The position numbers and the translations under genes were made by a program. The notes under the pieces are model-generated. The model was not told the origin of the DNA. It did not search any database and was given only the letters and a program-made list of their open reading frames with translations. Of a stretch of DNA of 18,996 bases, positions 5,495 to 14,846 are shown piece after piece. Position 1 is the first letter of the stretch. Every line of letters starts with the position of its first letter. Source of the stretch: Acidobacteriaceae bacterium (lineage in GTDB: Bacteria > Acidobacteriota > Terriglobia > Terriglobales > Acidobacteriaceae); NCBI GenBank assembly GCA_027364815.1, contig DAHXOQ010000023.1:1-18996 (forward strand), read 5' to 3'.

Positions 5495-7966
5495 CTATTG
5501 CCCGTTTTTGCCCGTCGAAGTTTTCGAAGTTGAAGCGGCATACGCGTCGATGGCGTTATAAATCTCCCTGTTGCGCACAATCGCTTCCACGTACTCGCGA
5601 GTCTCGGTGAAGGGAATCGACTCTACAAACTCATCCATCCCCGAGTATGGCCCAGCGCTCTTCCACTCGCTCACGCGTTCTTCGCCGGCATTGTAGGCTG
5701 CCAGCGCGTACTCCGTAACACCGCCAACTCGGGTGAGAATATCGTGCAGGTAACGAGTTCCCAGGCGAATATTTGTCTCCGGATCCAGCAGCATGCGCGT
5801 CTGAAAATTCTCAATGCCTTCTTCGCGCGCCAGCATCTTTCCCACCGAGGGCAGTATCTGCATCAGCCCCCACGCATTCGCATGCGAAATCACTGAGGGA
5901 TTGAACTCCGACTCCTGCCGAATCAAGGACGCAACTAAATACGGATCCAGATTGTTCTTTGCCGATTCCGCTTTGATCGTTTCCCACCACGGTTCAGGGA
6001 AGAGAATCCGCCAGTACTCCAGCGGAATCGAGTGAATCTCCGTTGACATTGCTCCCGGAACAGCGCGCTTGATTGCACGCAAAGCAAGAAAAGTTTCGCC
6101 ATATGATTGATAGATCCGCGCCTCGGCCAGCGCACTCCACGCGCCGGAGCCCGGAACCGCGGCAATCTCGAGCGCAATGTAATCATTGAGTCCCGCGTTC
6201 GCCAGCAACGAAGCGCGCTCCAGATGCGGGCTATCCGGCAAATCAGTGGTCAGCGCCGGAGGAGCAGCCGGCGTCATCTGATCGAGCTCCGTTGCGGTTT
6301 CGGTCACAGGCGCAGTTGCACTCTGCGTTGCATCCGCCGCCTGCCTGCCCTCAAGCTTGGCCAGCCGCTGACGCGCCATCTGCGCATAGAAAAAATGCGG
6401 ATACAGCCGGGTCAGTGTGAGGTAATTCGCTGTGGCCTTTTCATTGTTGTGATCGAGTTTCTCAAAGAGTCGCGCACGCCAGTAAACCGCCGCCACAGTT
6501 TCCTTTTCCTTTGGGAACTGATGAATCTGATCATCAAACAGTTTGGCCGCATCCGCCAGAGAACCCTGCCGATAGGTCAACCAGCATGCGTGCCAATGCG
6601 CATACGCCGCATTTTTGTTCTGTGGAAAATGCTCAGCCAGATAGCTGTAATTCTCAATCGCCTCAGGATACTCGCGGCGCAACAAGTACATATTTCCGCT
6701 GGAGAAGAGCGCCTCGGCCAGCCACTGGCTCTCAGGGAAGCTGGATTTCAATGACTCAAGAATTTTTCTCTGCCCAGCGATATCGCCGCGACCACGCGCC
6801 AACTCCAGCAAAAGATAAAGCTTCCGCGCACCGTTCTCATCGTTTGTCTGTTCCAGCGCTTCAGCCTCGGCCTGGGTTAACCGCTTCAGCTTCAGGTTGC
6901 ATGCAGCTTCGGCAACCGCAAATCCATTGCGCTGAGTTGCGCTGAGCGTCGTATCGTGCGCAAGTTTGTGGTACTCATCAGCCGCGTCGTTGTAACGCTT
7001 CGCGCTGTAGTATGCGTCGCCAAGCTGACGGCGCTCATCCACAGTGAATCCTGCTTCGGCCCAGAGCTCATTCAACTGCGTGCGGGCTTCTTCAGCCTCA
7101 TGCGCCAGTGGGTGCGTCAGAAGCAGATGCTTGAAGTCACGCGCCGCTGCGGGCTTTTCTCCCTTGGCCAGCTCAACCTTGGCCAGTACAAGCTGGTAAG
7201 CGGCGCGCGAATCAAAATTCCTGTTTGCGTCTAAAATTTTCTCTGCATCTAAAATTTTATTCTGATTCAGCAACACGGCCGCTTCAAGCTCCGGCGCCTG
7301 CGCGATGAAGACACTATCCGGATACCTCGCCGCAAATCCGCTCAGCAGCGCCTCGGCGGCCTTGTCGTTGCCCGCCTGGTGCTCCGCCTGAGCGCCGAGA
7401 AACTCAGCGTATTCCTTCAGAGCCTCTCCTGTGCGCCGCGATTCCGCAAAGGCTACGGCCGCATCCGTGTACTTCTGATCCAGCAGGTAAGCGTGTCCCA
7501 GCGCGAGGTAAGCCGCAGATGCTGCTTCGCCCGTATGATTGCGCGCATACTTCGTCACCGCTGAATACGCGGCCTCGGAGCGCAGCGTCGCCAACTGCTG
7601 GGCCATCGGCCGCAGTTCAGTTGAAGCCACAAATGCCTGCTGCATGCGAATCGAACGCGCGCTGCGCGGCTTCCTGTGCGCAGCCGCAGCATGATGTGCT
7701 GTTGTCTTTGACGAGCTCTTAGCAGCCGGCTTTTTCGTTGTCGGCCTGGTCGATGAAGGTGCGCTCTTTTTTGCCGCCGGCTTTTTCTTTGTCGATGATG
7801 AGTCGTTCTTCGTGTTCTGCTTCGCAGAAGAATCCTGTCGCGCCGCGACCCTCGCATTCAGAAAAAAGGACGGCAACACCACAAGCGTCACCATCATCAC
7901 AGGCAACAGGAGCACGCGACTCTTTTCGACGTGTGCAACAAAGCTGGTTTGAAAAAATCTCCACAT
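5495..7966 (-). CDS. slt: Slt-type soluble/anchored lytic transglycosylase with TPR-like region
   Basis: The enzyme cleaves the MurNAc-GlcNAc bond of peptidoglycan with 1,6-anhydro product formation in the periplasm. The 823-residue protein has a hydrophobic N-terminal span (about 18-37) acting as signal or anchor. A Lys/Ala/Ser-rich low-complexity linker follows (about 45-105), then a long helical, TPR-like superhelix (about 115-550), a spacer, and the C-terminal SLT domain (about 665-800). In the SLT domain the catalytic Glu is E685 in RQESEFNP, followed by NAWGLMQ (697-703), LGTRYLHDIL and ALAAYNAGE. E. coli Slt70 is about 620 residues in mature form; the excess is the linker and extra repeats. 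The ATG at 7966 has no strong ribosome site, so the exact start is less certain. The basic linker may bind the wall or nucleic acid; that is inference. Confidence 0.93.
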   Translation of the reverse strand: MWRFFQTSFVAHVEKSRVLLLPVMMVTLVVLPSFFLNARVAARQDSSAKQNTKNDSSSTKKKPAAKKSAPSSTRPTTKKPAAKSSSKTTAHHAAAAHRKPRSARSIRMQQAFVASTELRPMAQQLATLRSEAAYSAVTKYARNHTGEAASAAYLALGHAYLLDQKYTDAAVAFAESRRTGEALKEYAEFLGAQAEHQAGNDKAAEALLSGFAARYPDSVFIAQAPELEAAVLLNQNKILDAEKILDANRNFDSRAAYQLVLAKVELAKGEKPAAARDFKHLLLTHPLAHEAEEARTQLNELWAEAGFTVDERRQLGDAYYSAKRYNDAADEYHKLAHDTTLSATQRNGFAVAEAACNLKLKRLTQAEAEALEQTNDENGARKLYLLLELARGRGDIAGQRKILESLKSSFPESQWLAEALFSSGNMYLLRREYPEAIENYSYLAEHFPQNKNAAYAHWHACWLTYRQGSLADAAKLFDDQIHQFPKEKETVAAVYWRARLFEKLDHNNEKATANYLTLTRLYPHFFYAQMARQRLAKLEGRQAADATQSATAPVTETATELDQMTPAAPPALTTDLPDSPHLERASLLANAGLNDYIALEIAAVPGSGAWSALAEARIYQSYGETFLALRAIKRAVPGAMSTEIHSIPLEYWRILFPEPWWETIKAESAKNNLDPYLVASLIRQESEFNPSVISHANAWGLMQILPSVGKMLAREEGIENFQTRMLLDPETNIRLGTRYLHDILTRVGGVTEYALAAYNAGEERVSEWKSAGPYSGMDEFVESIPFTETREYVEAIVRNREIYNAIDAYAASTSKTSTGKNGQ

Positions 7967-8079
7967 AATACAACTCTATGCGCCTATGCCACTCATCGCA
8001 CAATCGATTGACGCGCCGGAATCATGGCCGTTACCGTTGTGGAACGCTTAGGTTCGCCTGGATGAGTCGAAACTCAGAT

Positions 8080-8931
8080 TCATCGCCACGCCGTTGTCAG
8101 CCTTGCAGCTCCCCCAACCAGTTTCAATCCATCCGTGCGTCCTTCAAAATACCGCCGGTTCATCTCATTCGCATTCACAAACTCCCAGCGCTCAAAGTTC
8201 GCGCGCTTAAACTCTTCGGCAAGCTCTTCCTCAGTAAAGAAAAGCGTGAAGGGCTCGCCCGCCGCCGCCACACGCTTCGCCAAAGCATCGAGCGCCATGC
8301 GCTCCACCGAGCCCAGCGACTGGCGCGGCATGGAAAAATCAAAGCTCACCGCGCTCCCCTTAGGAAGTTTGCCAATCATCTCCAGCGTTTGACGAAAGCC
8401 CGCAATCGTCAGGTACATTGTCACACCGAGCCAACTGAAAAATGCCGGCGCGCCCGCATCAAATCCCGCAGCCTGCAACTCCACATTCAATTTTGACTTG
8501 TCAAAATCAACGGGCACAAAATGCAAATTCTCCGGAGGCACAATGCCCGCACTGCTCATCAGATCGCGCTTCCAACTCTGCGTAGCAGGGAAGTCCACTT
8601 CAAACACATTCAAATCAGAATTTACATTCCTGCATCCAAAGGTATCCAGCCCCGCGCCCAGCACCACATACTGCCGCACGCCGCTCTGCACTGCCAGCGC
8701 CAACTCATCCTCGGCATAACGGCTGCGCCCAACCATGTAAGAGCGGAAGGCTTTGGAGACTGGATGCTTTGAACGTTTGATTTCGTAGTTGTGCCCATCA
8801 ACGCTAAGCAGCGGCTCCAGAATTCTGACCGCGAAGGGGTCCTCAAAGACCAGCGGGTGATCGATCATCTGGTGCGCCGCACGACGCATCGCGACGCGCA
8901 TGGCTGTTTTGCTGGCTTGACCGCTTTCCAT
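8080..8931 (-). CDS. SAM-dependent methyltransferase, TIGR00027 / LCM-like family
   Basis: The 283-residue protein matches the TIGR00027/PF04072-type class of S-adenosylmethionine methyltransferases. Features in order are ASKTAMRVAMRRAAH near residues 6-20, FEDPFAVRIL (29-38), RSRYAEDEL (69-77), the SAM-binding loop VVLGAGLDTF (89-98), EVDFPATQ, and SWLGVTMYLT in the middle of the fold. These proteins are common in actinobacteria and acidobacteria and their natural substrates are mostly unknown, so no specific reaction is given. The ATG at 8931 lacks a clear ribosome site, but the conserved N-terminal region starts almost at once, so the start is probably right. It lies between slt and ftsH on the same strand, separated from ftsH by a strong terminator, and is probably transcribed alone. 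Confidence 0.88.
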   Translation of the reverse strand: MESGQASKTAMRVAMRRAAHQMIDHPLVFEDPFAVRILEPLLSVDGHNYEIKRSKHPVSKAFRSYMVGRSRYAEDELALAVQSGVRQYVVLGAGLDTFGCRNVNSDLNVFEVDFPATQSWKRDLMSSAGIVPPENLHFVPVDFDKSKLNVELQAAGFDAGAPAFFSWLGVTMYLTIAGFRQTLEMIGKLPKGSAVSFDFSMPRQSLGSVERMALDALAKRVAAAGEPFTLFFTEEELAEEFKRANFERWEFVNANEMNRRYFEGRTDGLKLVGGAARLTTAWR

Positions 8932-8975
8932 GGTTCAAGTTTACTGAATAGGTAGAGGACAAAGACATCCCTCAG

Positions 8976-9028
8976 GGACTAAAGTCCGGCTCATTTTATG
9001 GCATTTACGGCACGACTAAAGTCGTGCC
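8976..9028. repeat. Two palindromes sharing the GACTAAAGTC core (REP-like)
   Basis: GGACT-AA-AGTCC (8976-8987) and a longer perfect palindrome with 9-base arms GGCACGACT/AGTCGTGCC around AA (9009-9028) lie 21 bases apart. Both contain GACTAAAGTC. CCTCAGG precedes the first. Their position between two genes and their shared core suggest a dispersed extragenic palindrome. The remaining gap from 8932 to 9110 shows no gene. Confidence 0.65.
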
Positions 9029-9110
9029 CTTTCAAAGCCACGGCACGCATAGAGTTCTTCTGAAGTTTGTAGAACCTGCGCCGAGTATGCAGATTCCAGC
9101 TCAAAAAAGA

Positions 9111-9140
9111 AAAGGCCCGAAGAATAATCTTCGGGCCTTT
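9111..9140 (-). terminator. Rho-independent terminator of ftsH
   Basis: AAAGGCCCGAAGA and TCTTCGGGCCTTT form a perfect 13-bp stem with loop ATAA. On the minus strand it continues into TTTTCTTTTTT. It lies 18 bases after the ftsH stop codon and separates ftsH from the methyltransferase gene. Confidence 0.92.
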
Positions 9141-9158
9141 GTTGTTTTTGAAATCAGC

Positions 9159-11069
<1,911 letters not shown>

Positions 11070-11354
11070 CAGAATCCTCTTTTCACGGCGGTGACGCTGC
11101 TCGACTGGAAAGACACAGCTTCCGCCTACTTACCCATTTGACGCTTCAACCGGCGGTAAAGTCACAAAATCATGAGCTTAACCGCTACGCCCAAATTCAA
11201 TGCCACAAATGCGGCAGGTTGCAGATCAGGGTATAGTCCATATCATTGTACCCTGTAAGATGATAAAGAAACAGTGGTTACATTGGATATTGAGCAATCA
11301 GCGCGGTACTTGAGATATCAGCTGGAACTTGTTGATTTTATTTGTTCAGCTATA
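11070..11354. other. Gene-free gap between tilS and ftsH
   Basis: This 285-base gap holds no convincing gene. It must contain the ftsH promoter on the minus strand, but no clear -35/-10 pair stands out. An inverted repeat, CAGGGTA (11227-11233) and TACCCTG (11249-11255), has a 15-base spacer and could be a protein-binding site. An imperfect AGCT-containing stem just below the tilS stop has no T tract, so no confident tilS terminator is seen. Confidence 0.5.
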
Positions 11355-12641
11355 TTAGTTGTCTGCGATTAAGTTCTCAATCCTGAACCTCAGCACTGAC
11401 TCAACCTCTACACCACGCATCCAGACAATCCGCCCCTCAAACTCCACTACCGGCCAAACCGACCGGTCGGTGCTACGCAAATTCATCCGCTCCAGCACTT
11501 CTTTCACTTTTTTCTCGCTGCTTGAGTAGCGCAAACGCACGCGATCGCCGGCCTTCCAATTCCGCAAAACCGCCTTTCCTGATTTTTCTGCGCTTTCTAC
11601 TTTCACCCGCACGCCCCACCCGGACGCTTCACCGGGAATCTCAAACTCGATTGGAAGCGCGCGCTCTTGCTGTGAGCCCTTCGCCGCAGCAATTGTCAGC
11701 CGCAACTCTCTAGCCGACCGCTCGGCCCGCAATCCGCCCGCCGCTTCAAACTTTTCACCGGTCCGTCCCGTGAGCGCCAGCGCTCTCAACTTCTCTGTCG
11801 CGGCGAAATCCAGACGCAAACCAAACTTCTCTGCCGCCAACCTCACCAGCCGCCGCTGCACTGCAATCGGCAACCCGGCCAGCCGCAGCAAATCGAGTGA
11901 AAGTCCTGATCCGCTCTCAGCGCGACCGCCCCCGCGCACCGGCTTGCCCTGCTGAATTACGCGCTCAGCCTCACGCGGAATTTCCAATTGCCACCACGCT
12001 TCTTCCTCGCGCGCCAACTCCGCCATCTGCGCCAGGTGCGGTTTCAATTGGGGATTCCACTCGAGCAGCAGCGGCAGCAACTCATGGCGCAAGCGGTTCC
12101 GCGTAAAGTGCAATTCCTGATTCGACGAATCCTCGCGCCAGTTCTGCCCACGCGCGCCAAGCCACGCTTCAACCTGCGCTCTCGTGCAGGAGAGCAGCGG
12201 CCGCAAAATCCGCCCCTCTGCAAACTCCACGACCGGATGAATTCCGCTCAACCCTTCCGTCCATGCCCCGCGCAAAAACTTTCCCAGCACCGTTTCCGCC
12301 TGGTCGTCGAGTGAGTGCGCCGTGGCGACCGCATCCACCCCGCCCGCCGCCATCAACTCTCTGAACCACTCATACCGCAACAGCCGCGCAGCTTCTTCAA
12401 TCGTATGCCTGCGCCGTTTTGCTTCTGCCGCAACATCCACGCGTTTCGCATGGAAGGGAATCGCCAACCGTATCGCCAACACCCGGCAGAACTCCAGGTC
12501 TCCATCGGCCTCATCGCCGCGCAAGCCATGATGCAAATGCGCCGCATGCACCCCGAGCCCGAGCGCAGCCGCAGACTCCACGAGCGCACAAGTCAACGCA
12601 ACGGAATCTGCCCCGCCAGAAAGCCCTACGGCCAAGCGCAT
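11355..12641 (-). CDS. tilS: tRNA(Ile)-lysidine synthase TilS
   Basis: TilS ligates lysine to C34 of the CAU-anticodon tRNA-Ile using ATP, changing both charging and decoding from Met to Ile. The 428-residue protein has the PP-loop SGGADS (8-13), HHGLRG, the TAHSLDDQAET segment and RGAWTEGLSGI in the N-terminal ATPase domain, and HFTRNRLRHELLP. The C-terminal TilS domain is recognisable from NWKAGDRVRL and KKVKEVLERM. The only usable ATG, at 12641, sits just 7 residues before the PP-loop and has no ribosome site. In the same frame upstream the conserved-looking LFKPV runs back to a TAG at 12657-12659, beyond which an ATG at 12710 opens 17 more codons. The N-terminus may thus have been cut by a stop mutation. 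It is divergent from ispD. Confidence 0.92.
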   Translation of the reverse strand: MRLAVGLSGGADSVALTCALVESAAALGLGVHAAHLHHGLRGDEADGDLEFCRVLAIRLAIPFHAKRVDVAAEAKRRRHTIEEAARLLRYEWFRELMAAGGVDAVATAHSLDDQAETVLGKFLRGAWTEGLSGIHPVVEFAEGRILRPLLSCTRAQVEAWLGARGQNWREDSSNQELHFTRNRLRHELLPLLLEWNPQLKPHLAQMAELAREEEAWWQLEIPREAERVIQQGKPVRGGGRAESGSGLSLDLLRLAGLPIAVQRRLVRLAAEKFGLRLDFAATEKLRALALTGRTGEKFEAAGGLRAERSARELRLTIAAAKGSQQERALPIEFEIPGEASGWGVRVKVESAEKSGKAVLRNWKAGDRVRLRYSSSEKKVKEVLERMNLRSTDRSVWPVVEFEGRIVWMRGVEVESVLRFRIENLIADN

Positions 12642-12656
12642 TACCGGCTTGAAAAG

Positions 12657-12710
12657 CTATTTCGCCAACGGCCGCCCGCTCTCGCTTCGGGTTGTTCTGA
12701 TCTTCGCCAT
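12657..12710 (-). other. In-frame ATG and amber codon upstream of tilS
   Basis: Reading the tilS frame upstream, an ATG at 12710 begins MAKIRTTRSESGRPLAK, followed by TAG at 12657-12659. Five codons (LFKPV) then lead to the ATG used for tilS. The upstream ATG has a weak GGA 5-6 bases before it. This could be a nonsense-interrupted N-terminus, a short leader peptide, or chance. Confidence 0.35.
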
Positions 12711-12719
12711 GAAATCCAG

Positions 12720-12868
12720 TACTCAGTTTTCAGTTTTTTAGAACCCTGCGTCAGTTTACCGCCAACCCGCAGCTAAGAACTAACAACTGAGAACTGACAA
12801 CTTTCAACTGCGAACTGTAAACTGAGAACCGGCAACAGAGAACTGGCAACAGAGAACTGAGAACAGTC
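12720..12868. repeat. Degenerate AACTGAGAAC repeat tract between tilS and ispD
   Basis: From about 12775 to 12868 the sequence is built from variants of AACTGAGAAC (AACTGACAAC, AACTGCGAAC, AACTGTAAAC). It ends in a perfect 14-base tandem duplication of GGCAACAGAGAACT (12831-12844 and 12845-12858). On the left, CTCAGTTTTCAGTT (12723-12736) is the same motif in the opposite orientation, so the tract can fold back on itself. It occupies the divergent promoter region up to 2 bases before the ispD ATG and appears to have replaced a normal ribosome site there. Confidence 0.7.
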
Positions 12869-12870
12869 TT

Positions 12871-13569
12871 ATGAATGTTTACGCAATTCTTCCCGCCGCC
12901 GGACTCGGCACGCGCATGGCTGCCGACAAGCCAAAGCAGTTCCTCACCCTCCAGGGCGAGCCCATCCTCATCCACACGCTGCGCGCTTTTGCGGCTGTAG
13001 CACGCATGAACGGAATCATCGTCGCCGTCCAACCCCACGAGATTGAGCACACGCAAGCCCTTGCAGCAGAATTCGGTTTTGCCTCGCGTGTTCGTGTCGT
13101 AGCGGGAGGAGACAATCGTCAGGAATCCGTCTCCAACGGTCTTGCGGCGCTCTCGGCCGCAGCCGACGACATCGTTCTCGTCCACGACGCCGTACGCCCG
13201 CTTATTGATGCCGCCACCATCGAGCGCACCATCGATGCGGTCATCCAGCACGGCGCGGCCATCGTGGGCCTTCCCGCTGTTGATACCATCAAGCAAGTCG
13301 AACGCACAGCCCACGGCGCTCTAGTCAGCGCGACAATTCCACGCGAGTATGTTGTTCTCGCGCAAACTCCACAGGGATTCCGCTACGGCCTGCTGAGCAA
13401 AGCCCTTGCAGACGCCAATGCCGAAGGCTTCATCGGCACCGACGAAGCCTCAGTTGTTGAGCGCGCAGGCCACCCCGTCGCAGTCGTCGCCGGCTCGCAA
13501 CACAACTTCAAAGTCACCCAGCCGGGAGACATTGAGCTCGCCGAATTCTACCTCAGCCAAAGACGCTGA
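12871..13569 (+). CDS. ispD: 2-C-methyl-D-erythritol 4-phosphate cytidylyltransferase
   Basis: IspD transfers CMP from CTP to 2-C-methyl-D-erythritol 4-phosphate, the third step of the MEP isoprenoid pathway. The 232-residue protein has the usual length and all core motifs: nucleotide-binding PAAGLGTRM (8-16) followed by KPKQF (20-24), VHDAVRP, VDTIK, QTPQGF, GTDEAS and KVTQPGDIELAE near the C-terminus. The ATG is fixed by the conserved N-terminus, but the upstream bases are a repeat tract with only GAGAA as a possible weak ribosome site, which is unusual. It is followed 128 bases later by ispF on the same strand, the common ispDF pairing. Its partner acts two steps later in the pathway. Confidence 0.96.
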   Translation: MNVYAILPAAGLGTRMAADKPKQFLTLQGEPILIHTLRAFAAVARMNGIIVAVQPHEIEHTQALAAEFGFASRVRVVAGGDNRQESVSNGLAALSAAADDIVLVHDAVRPLIDAATIERTIDAVIQHGAAIVGLPAVDTIKQVERTAHGALVSATIPREYVVLAQTPQGFRYGLLSKALADANAEGFIGTDEASVVERAGHPVAVVAGSQHNFKVTQPGDIELAEFYLSQRR

Positions 13570-13657
13570 CGCGCGGCCATTCCACTCTGCGCCAACTGAA
13601 AGTACAATAACTAAGGCGGCCTCAATCATTCAGCCCGGCATTGGGCAACACAGGCCA

Positions 13658-13681
13658 CAATTGAATTACCCAATTGAATTA
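13658..13681. repeat. Direct repeat upstream of ispF
   Basis: CAATTGAATTA occurs twice, at 13658-13668 and 13671-13681, with a 2-base gap. It is AT-rich and lies just before the AAAGGA ribosome site (13681-13686) in the ispD-ispF gap. It may be part of an ispF promoter or a recent duplication. Confidence 0.5.
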
Positions 13682-13697
13682 AAGGATCAAACCAGAG

Positions 13698-14312
13698 ATG
13701 AGCACACGCATTGGATTTGGCTGGGACTCGCACGCATTCAAACCAGGTGTTCCTCTGCGCATTGGCGGACTCACGCTTGACCATCCCGAGGGGCTCGCCG
13801 GCCACTCCGATGGCGACGTTCTCCTCCACGCCATCACCGACGCTCTGCTTGGCGCCGTGGCCGCGGGCGATATCGGCAGCTTTTTCCCTCCCGGCGATCC
13901 GCGCTGGAAAGACGCCGACTCCGCCATCTTTCTCAACCTCGCATTGGAAGAGCTGGACCACGCCGGCTACAGCATCGTCAACGTCGACACATCACTCGTT
14001 CTTGCCGCGCCAAAAATCTCTCCCATCGCCGGAGAAATGCGTGCCCGTGTCGCTGACCTTCTTAATATCCCCATTGACCGTGTCAGCATCAAGGCCAAAA
14101 CTCCTGAAGGTCTCGGTCTGGATCACGTTGCCCAGTGCCATGCCGTCGTCCTCCTCGAGCGCGCAGAGAAGAGCAACGGCCTCAAGAGCATGAGCGACGT
14201 TATTGAAAGCCAGCGCCAGCTTGAAGACGTTGTTGAAGACCTCCTCTCCAGCGTCCACGGCGTACCCAAGCGCCGCGTCGCGCCGGCCTTCGACACCGAC
14301 GACATCACATAG
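13698..14312 (+). CDS. ispF: 2-C-methyl-D-erythritol 2,4-cyclodiphosphate synthase with C-terminal extension
   Basis: IspF cyclises CDP-ME 2-phosphate to MEcPP with release of CMP, as a homotrimer with a zinc site. The signature GFGWDSHAF gives zinc ligands D10 and H12, and H44 in DVLLHAITDALLGA gives the third. GDIGSFFPP and KAKTPEGLG are also present. The family is about 157-165 residues. This protein has 204, the excess being a charged C-terminal tail from about residue 160 (MSDVIESQRQLEDVVEDLL, then PKRRVAPAF). The tail is predicted helical and has no motif I recognise. An AAAGGA lies 11 bases upstream of the ATG. ispD precedes it on the same strand. Confidence 0.95.
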   Translation: MSTRIGFGWDSHAFKPGVPLRIGGLTLDHPEGLAGHSDGDVLLHAITDALLGAVAAGDIGSFFPPGDPRWKDADSAIFLNLALEELDHAGYSIVNVDTSLVLAAPKISPIAGEMRARVADLLNIPIDRVSIKAKTPEGLGLDHVAQCHAVVLLERAEKSNGLKSMSDVIESQRQLEDVVEDLLSSVHGVPKRRVAPAFDTDDIT

Positions 14313-14326
14313 ATTTTGAATCGATG

Positions 14327-14371
14327 TTGCTTCTTGCGCAATTTGCCACTATAATTATGGCAGATTGCGCA
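14327..14371 (+). promoter_or_regulatory. Promoter with overlapping operator of the toxin-antitoxin operon
   Basis: TTGCTT (14327-14332) and a perfect TATAAT (14350-14355) are separated by exactly 17 bases. The -10 lies in the 9-base centre of an inverted repeat whose arms TGCGCAATTTGCCA (14335-14348) and TGGCAGATTGCGCA (14358-14371) match at 13 of 14 positions. Protein bound here would block RNA polymerase, as expected for autoregulation by the antitoxin. The right arm abuts the AGGAG ribosome site (14371-14375). Confidence 0.85.
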
Positions 14372-14381
14372 GGAGTCTTTG

Positions 14382-14837
14382 ATGCCCCAGGCAGCCCCAA
14401 TTCAAACCCGCCGCGAACCAGCACTCTTCTTTCGCCGCATCGAGAGCAAACTCGGCATCCAGCCACTCCACTCTGACCAGGATCTGGCACGCGTCGTCGA
14501 GCAGCGCCTTCCATTGACGACTGTAGATTCTCTCGGCCGCAACGGCATCAGCGATGACGAAATCTACCGCTTCATTCTTCCGCGCCGTACCCTTGTGCAC
14601 AGAAAATCACGCAGTGAAGCGCTCACCCACGATGAGTCAGACCGCGCCGTTCGAATCGCCCGCATCTCCTCACTCGCTGAAGAAGTTTTCGGCAATGACG
14701 ACAAGGCTGCCCGCTGGTTGCGCAAGCCCAAGGTACGCTTTGAGAACCGCGCTCCATTCGAACTCCTTGCCACTGAAGCCGGCGCGCGTCTTGTCGAAGA
14801 GATGCTTCTCCAACTCGACTACGGCATCACCGCATAA
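14382..14837 (+). CDS. Xre/MbcA/ParS-type antitoxin with DUF2384 domain
   Basis: This is the antitoxin partner of a RES-domain toxin. The 151-residue protein matches the Xre-like antitoxin class. The N-terminal half is helical and would bind DNA. The middle has SDDEIYRFILPRRTLVHRK (57-75), then DESDRAVRIAR (84-94), and the DUF2384 toxin-binding part begins at EEVFGNDDKAARWLRKP (100-116), ending in TEAGARLVEEML. The ATG at 14382 is chosen because AGGAG lies 6 bases upstream. A TTG one codon earlier is too close to it. The toxin gene starts 9 bases after the stop, so translation is probably coupled. The promoter has an overlapping inverted repeat that this protein probably binds. In characterised Xre-RES pairs the antitoxin blocks the toxin's active site and represses the operon. 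Confidence 0.92.
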   Translation: MPQAAPIQTRREPALFFRRIESKLGIQPLHSDQDLARVVEQRLPLTTVDSLGRNGISDDEIYRFILPRRTLVHRKSRSEALTHDESDRAVRIARISSLAEEVFGNDDKAARWLRKPKVRFENRAPFELLATEAGARLVEEMLLQLDYGITA

Positions 14838-14846
14838 GGCGCCCAC

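Noticed and set aside
6107..6754. Plus-strand open frame antisense to the lytic transglycosylase
   Set aside because: Arg-rich composition, no ribosome site and full overlap with a well-supported gene.
11227..11255. CAGGGTA inverted repeat as a tilS terminator
   Set aside because: The spacer is 15 bases, there is no T tract and it lies 100 bases past the stop; it is kept only as a possible binding site.
12775..12868. Possible CRISPR array in the repeat tract before ispD
   Set aside because: Units are about 10-14 bases, degenerate and without spacers, and no cas gene is nearby.
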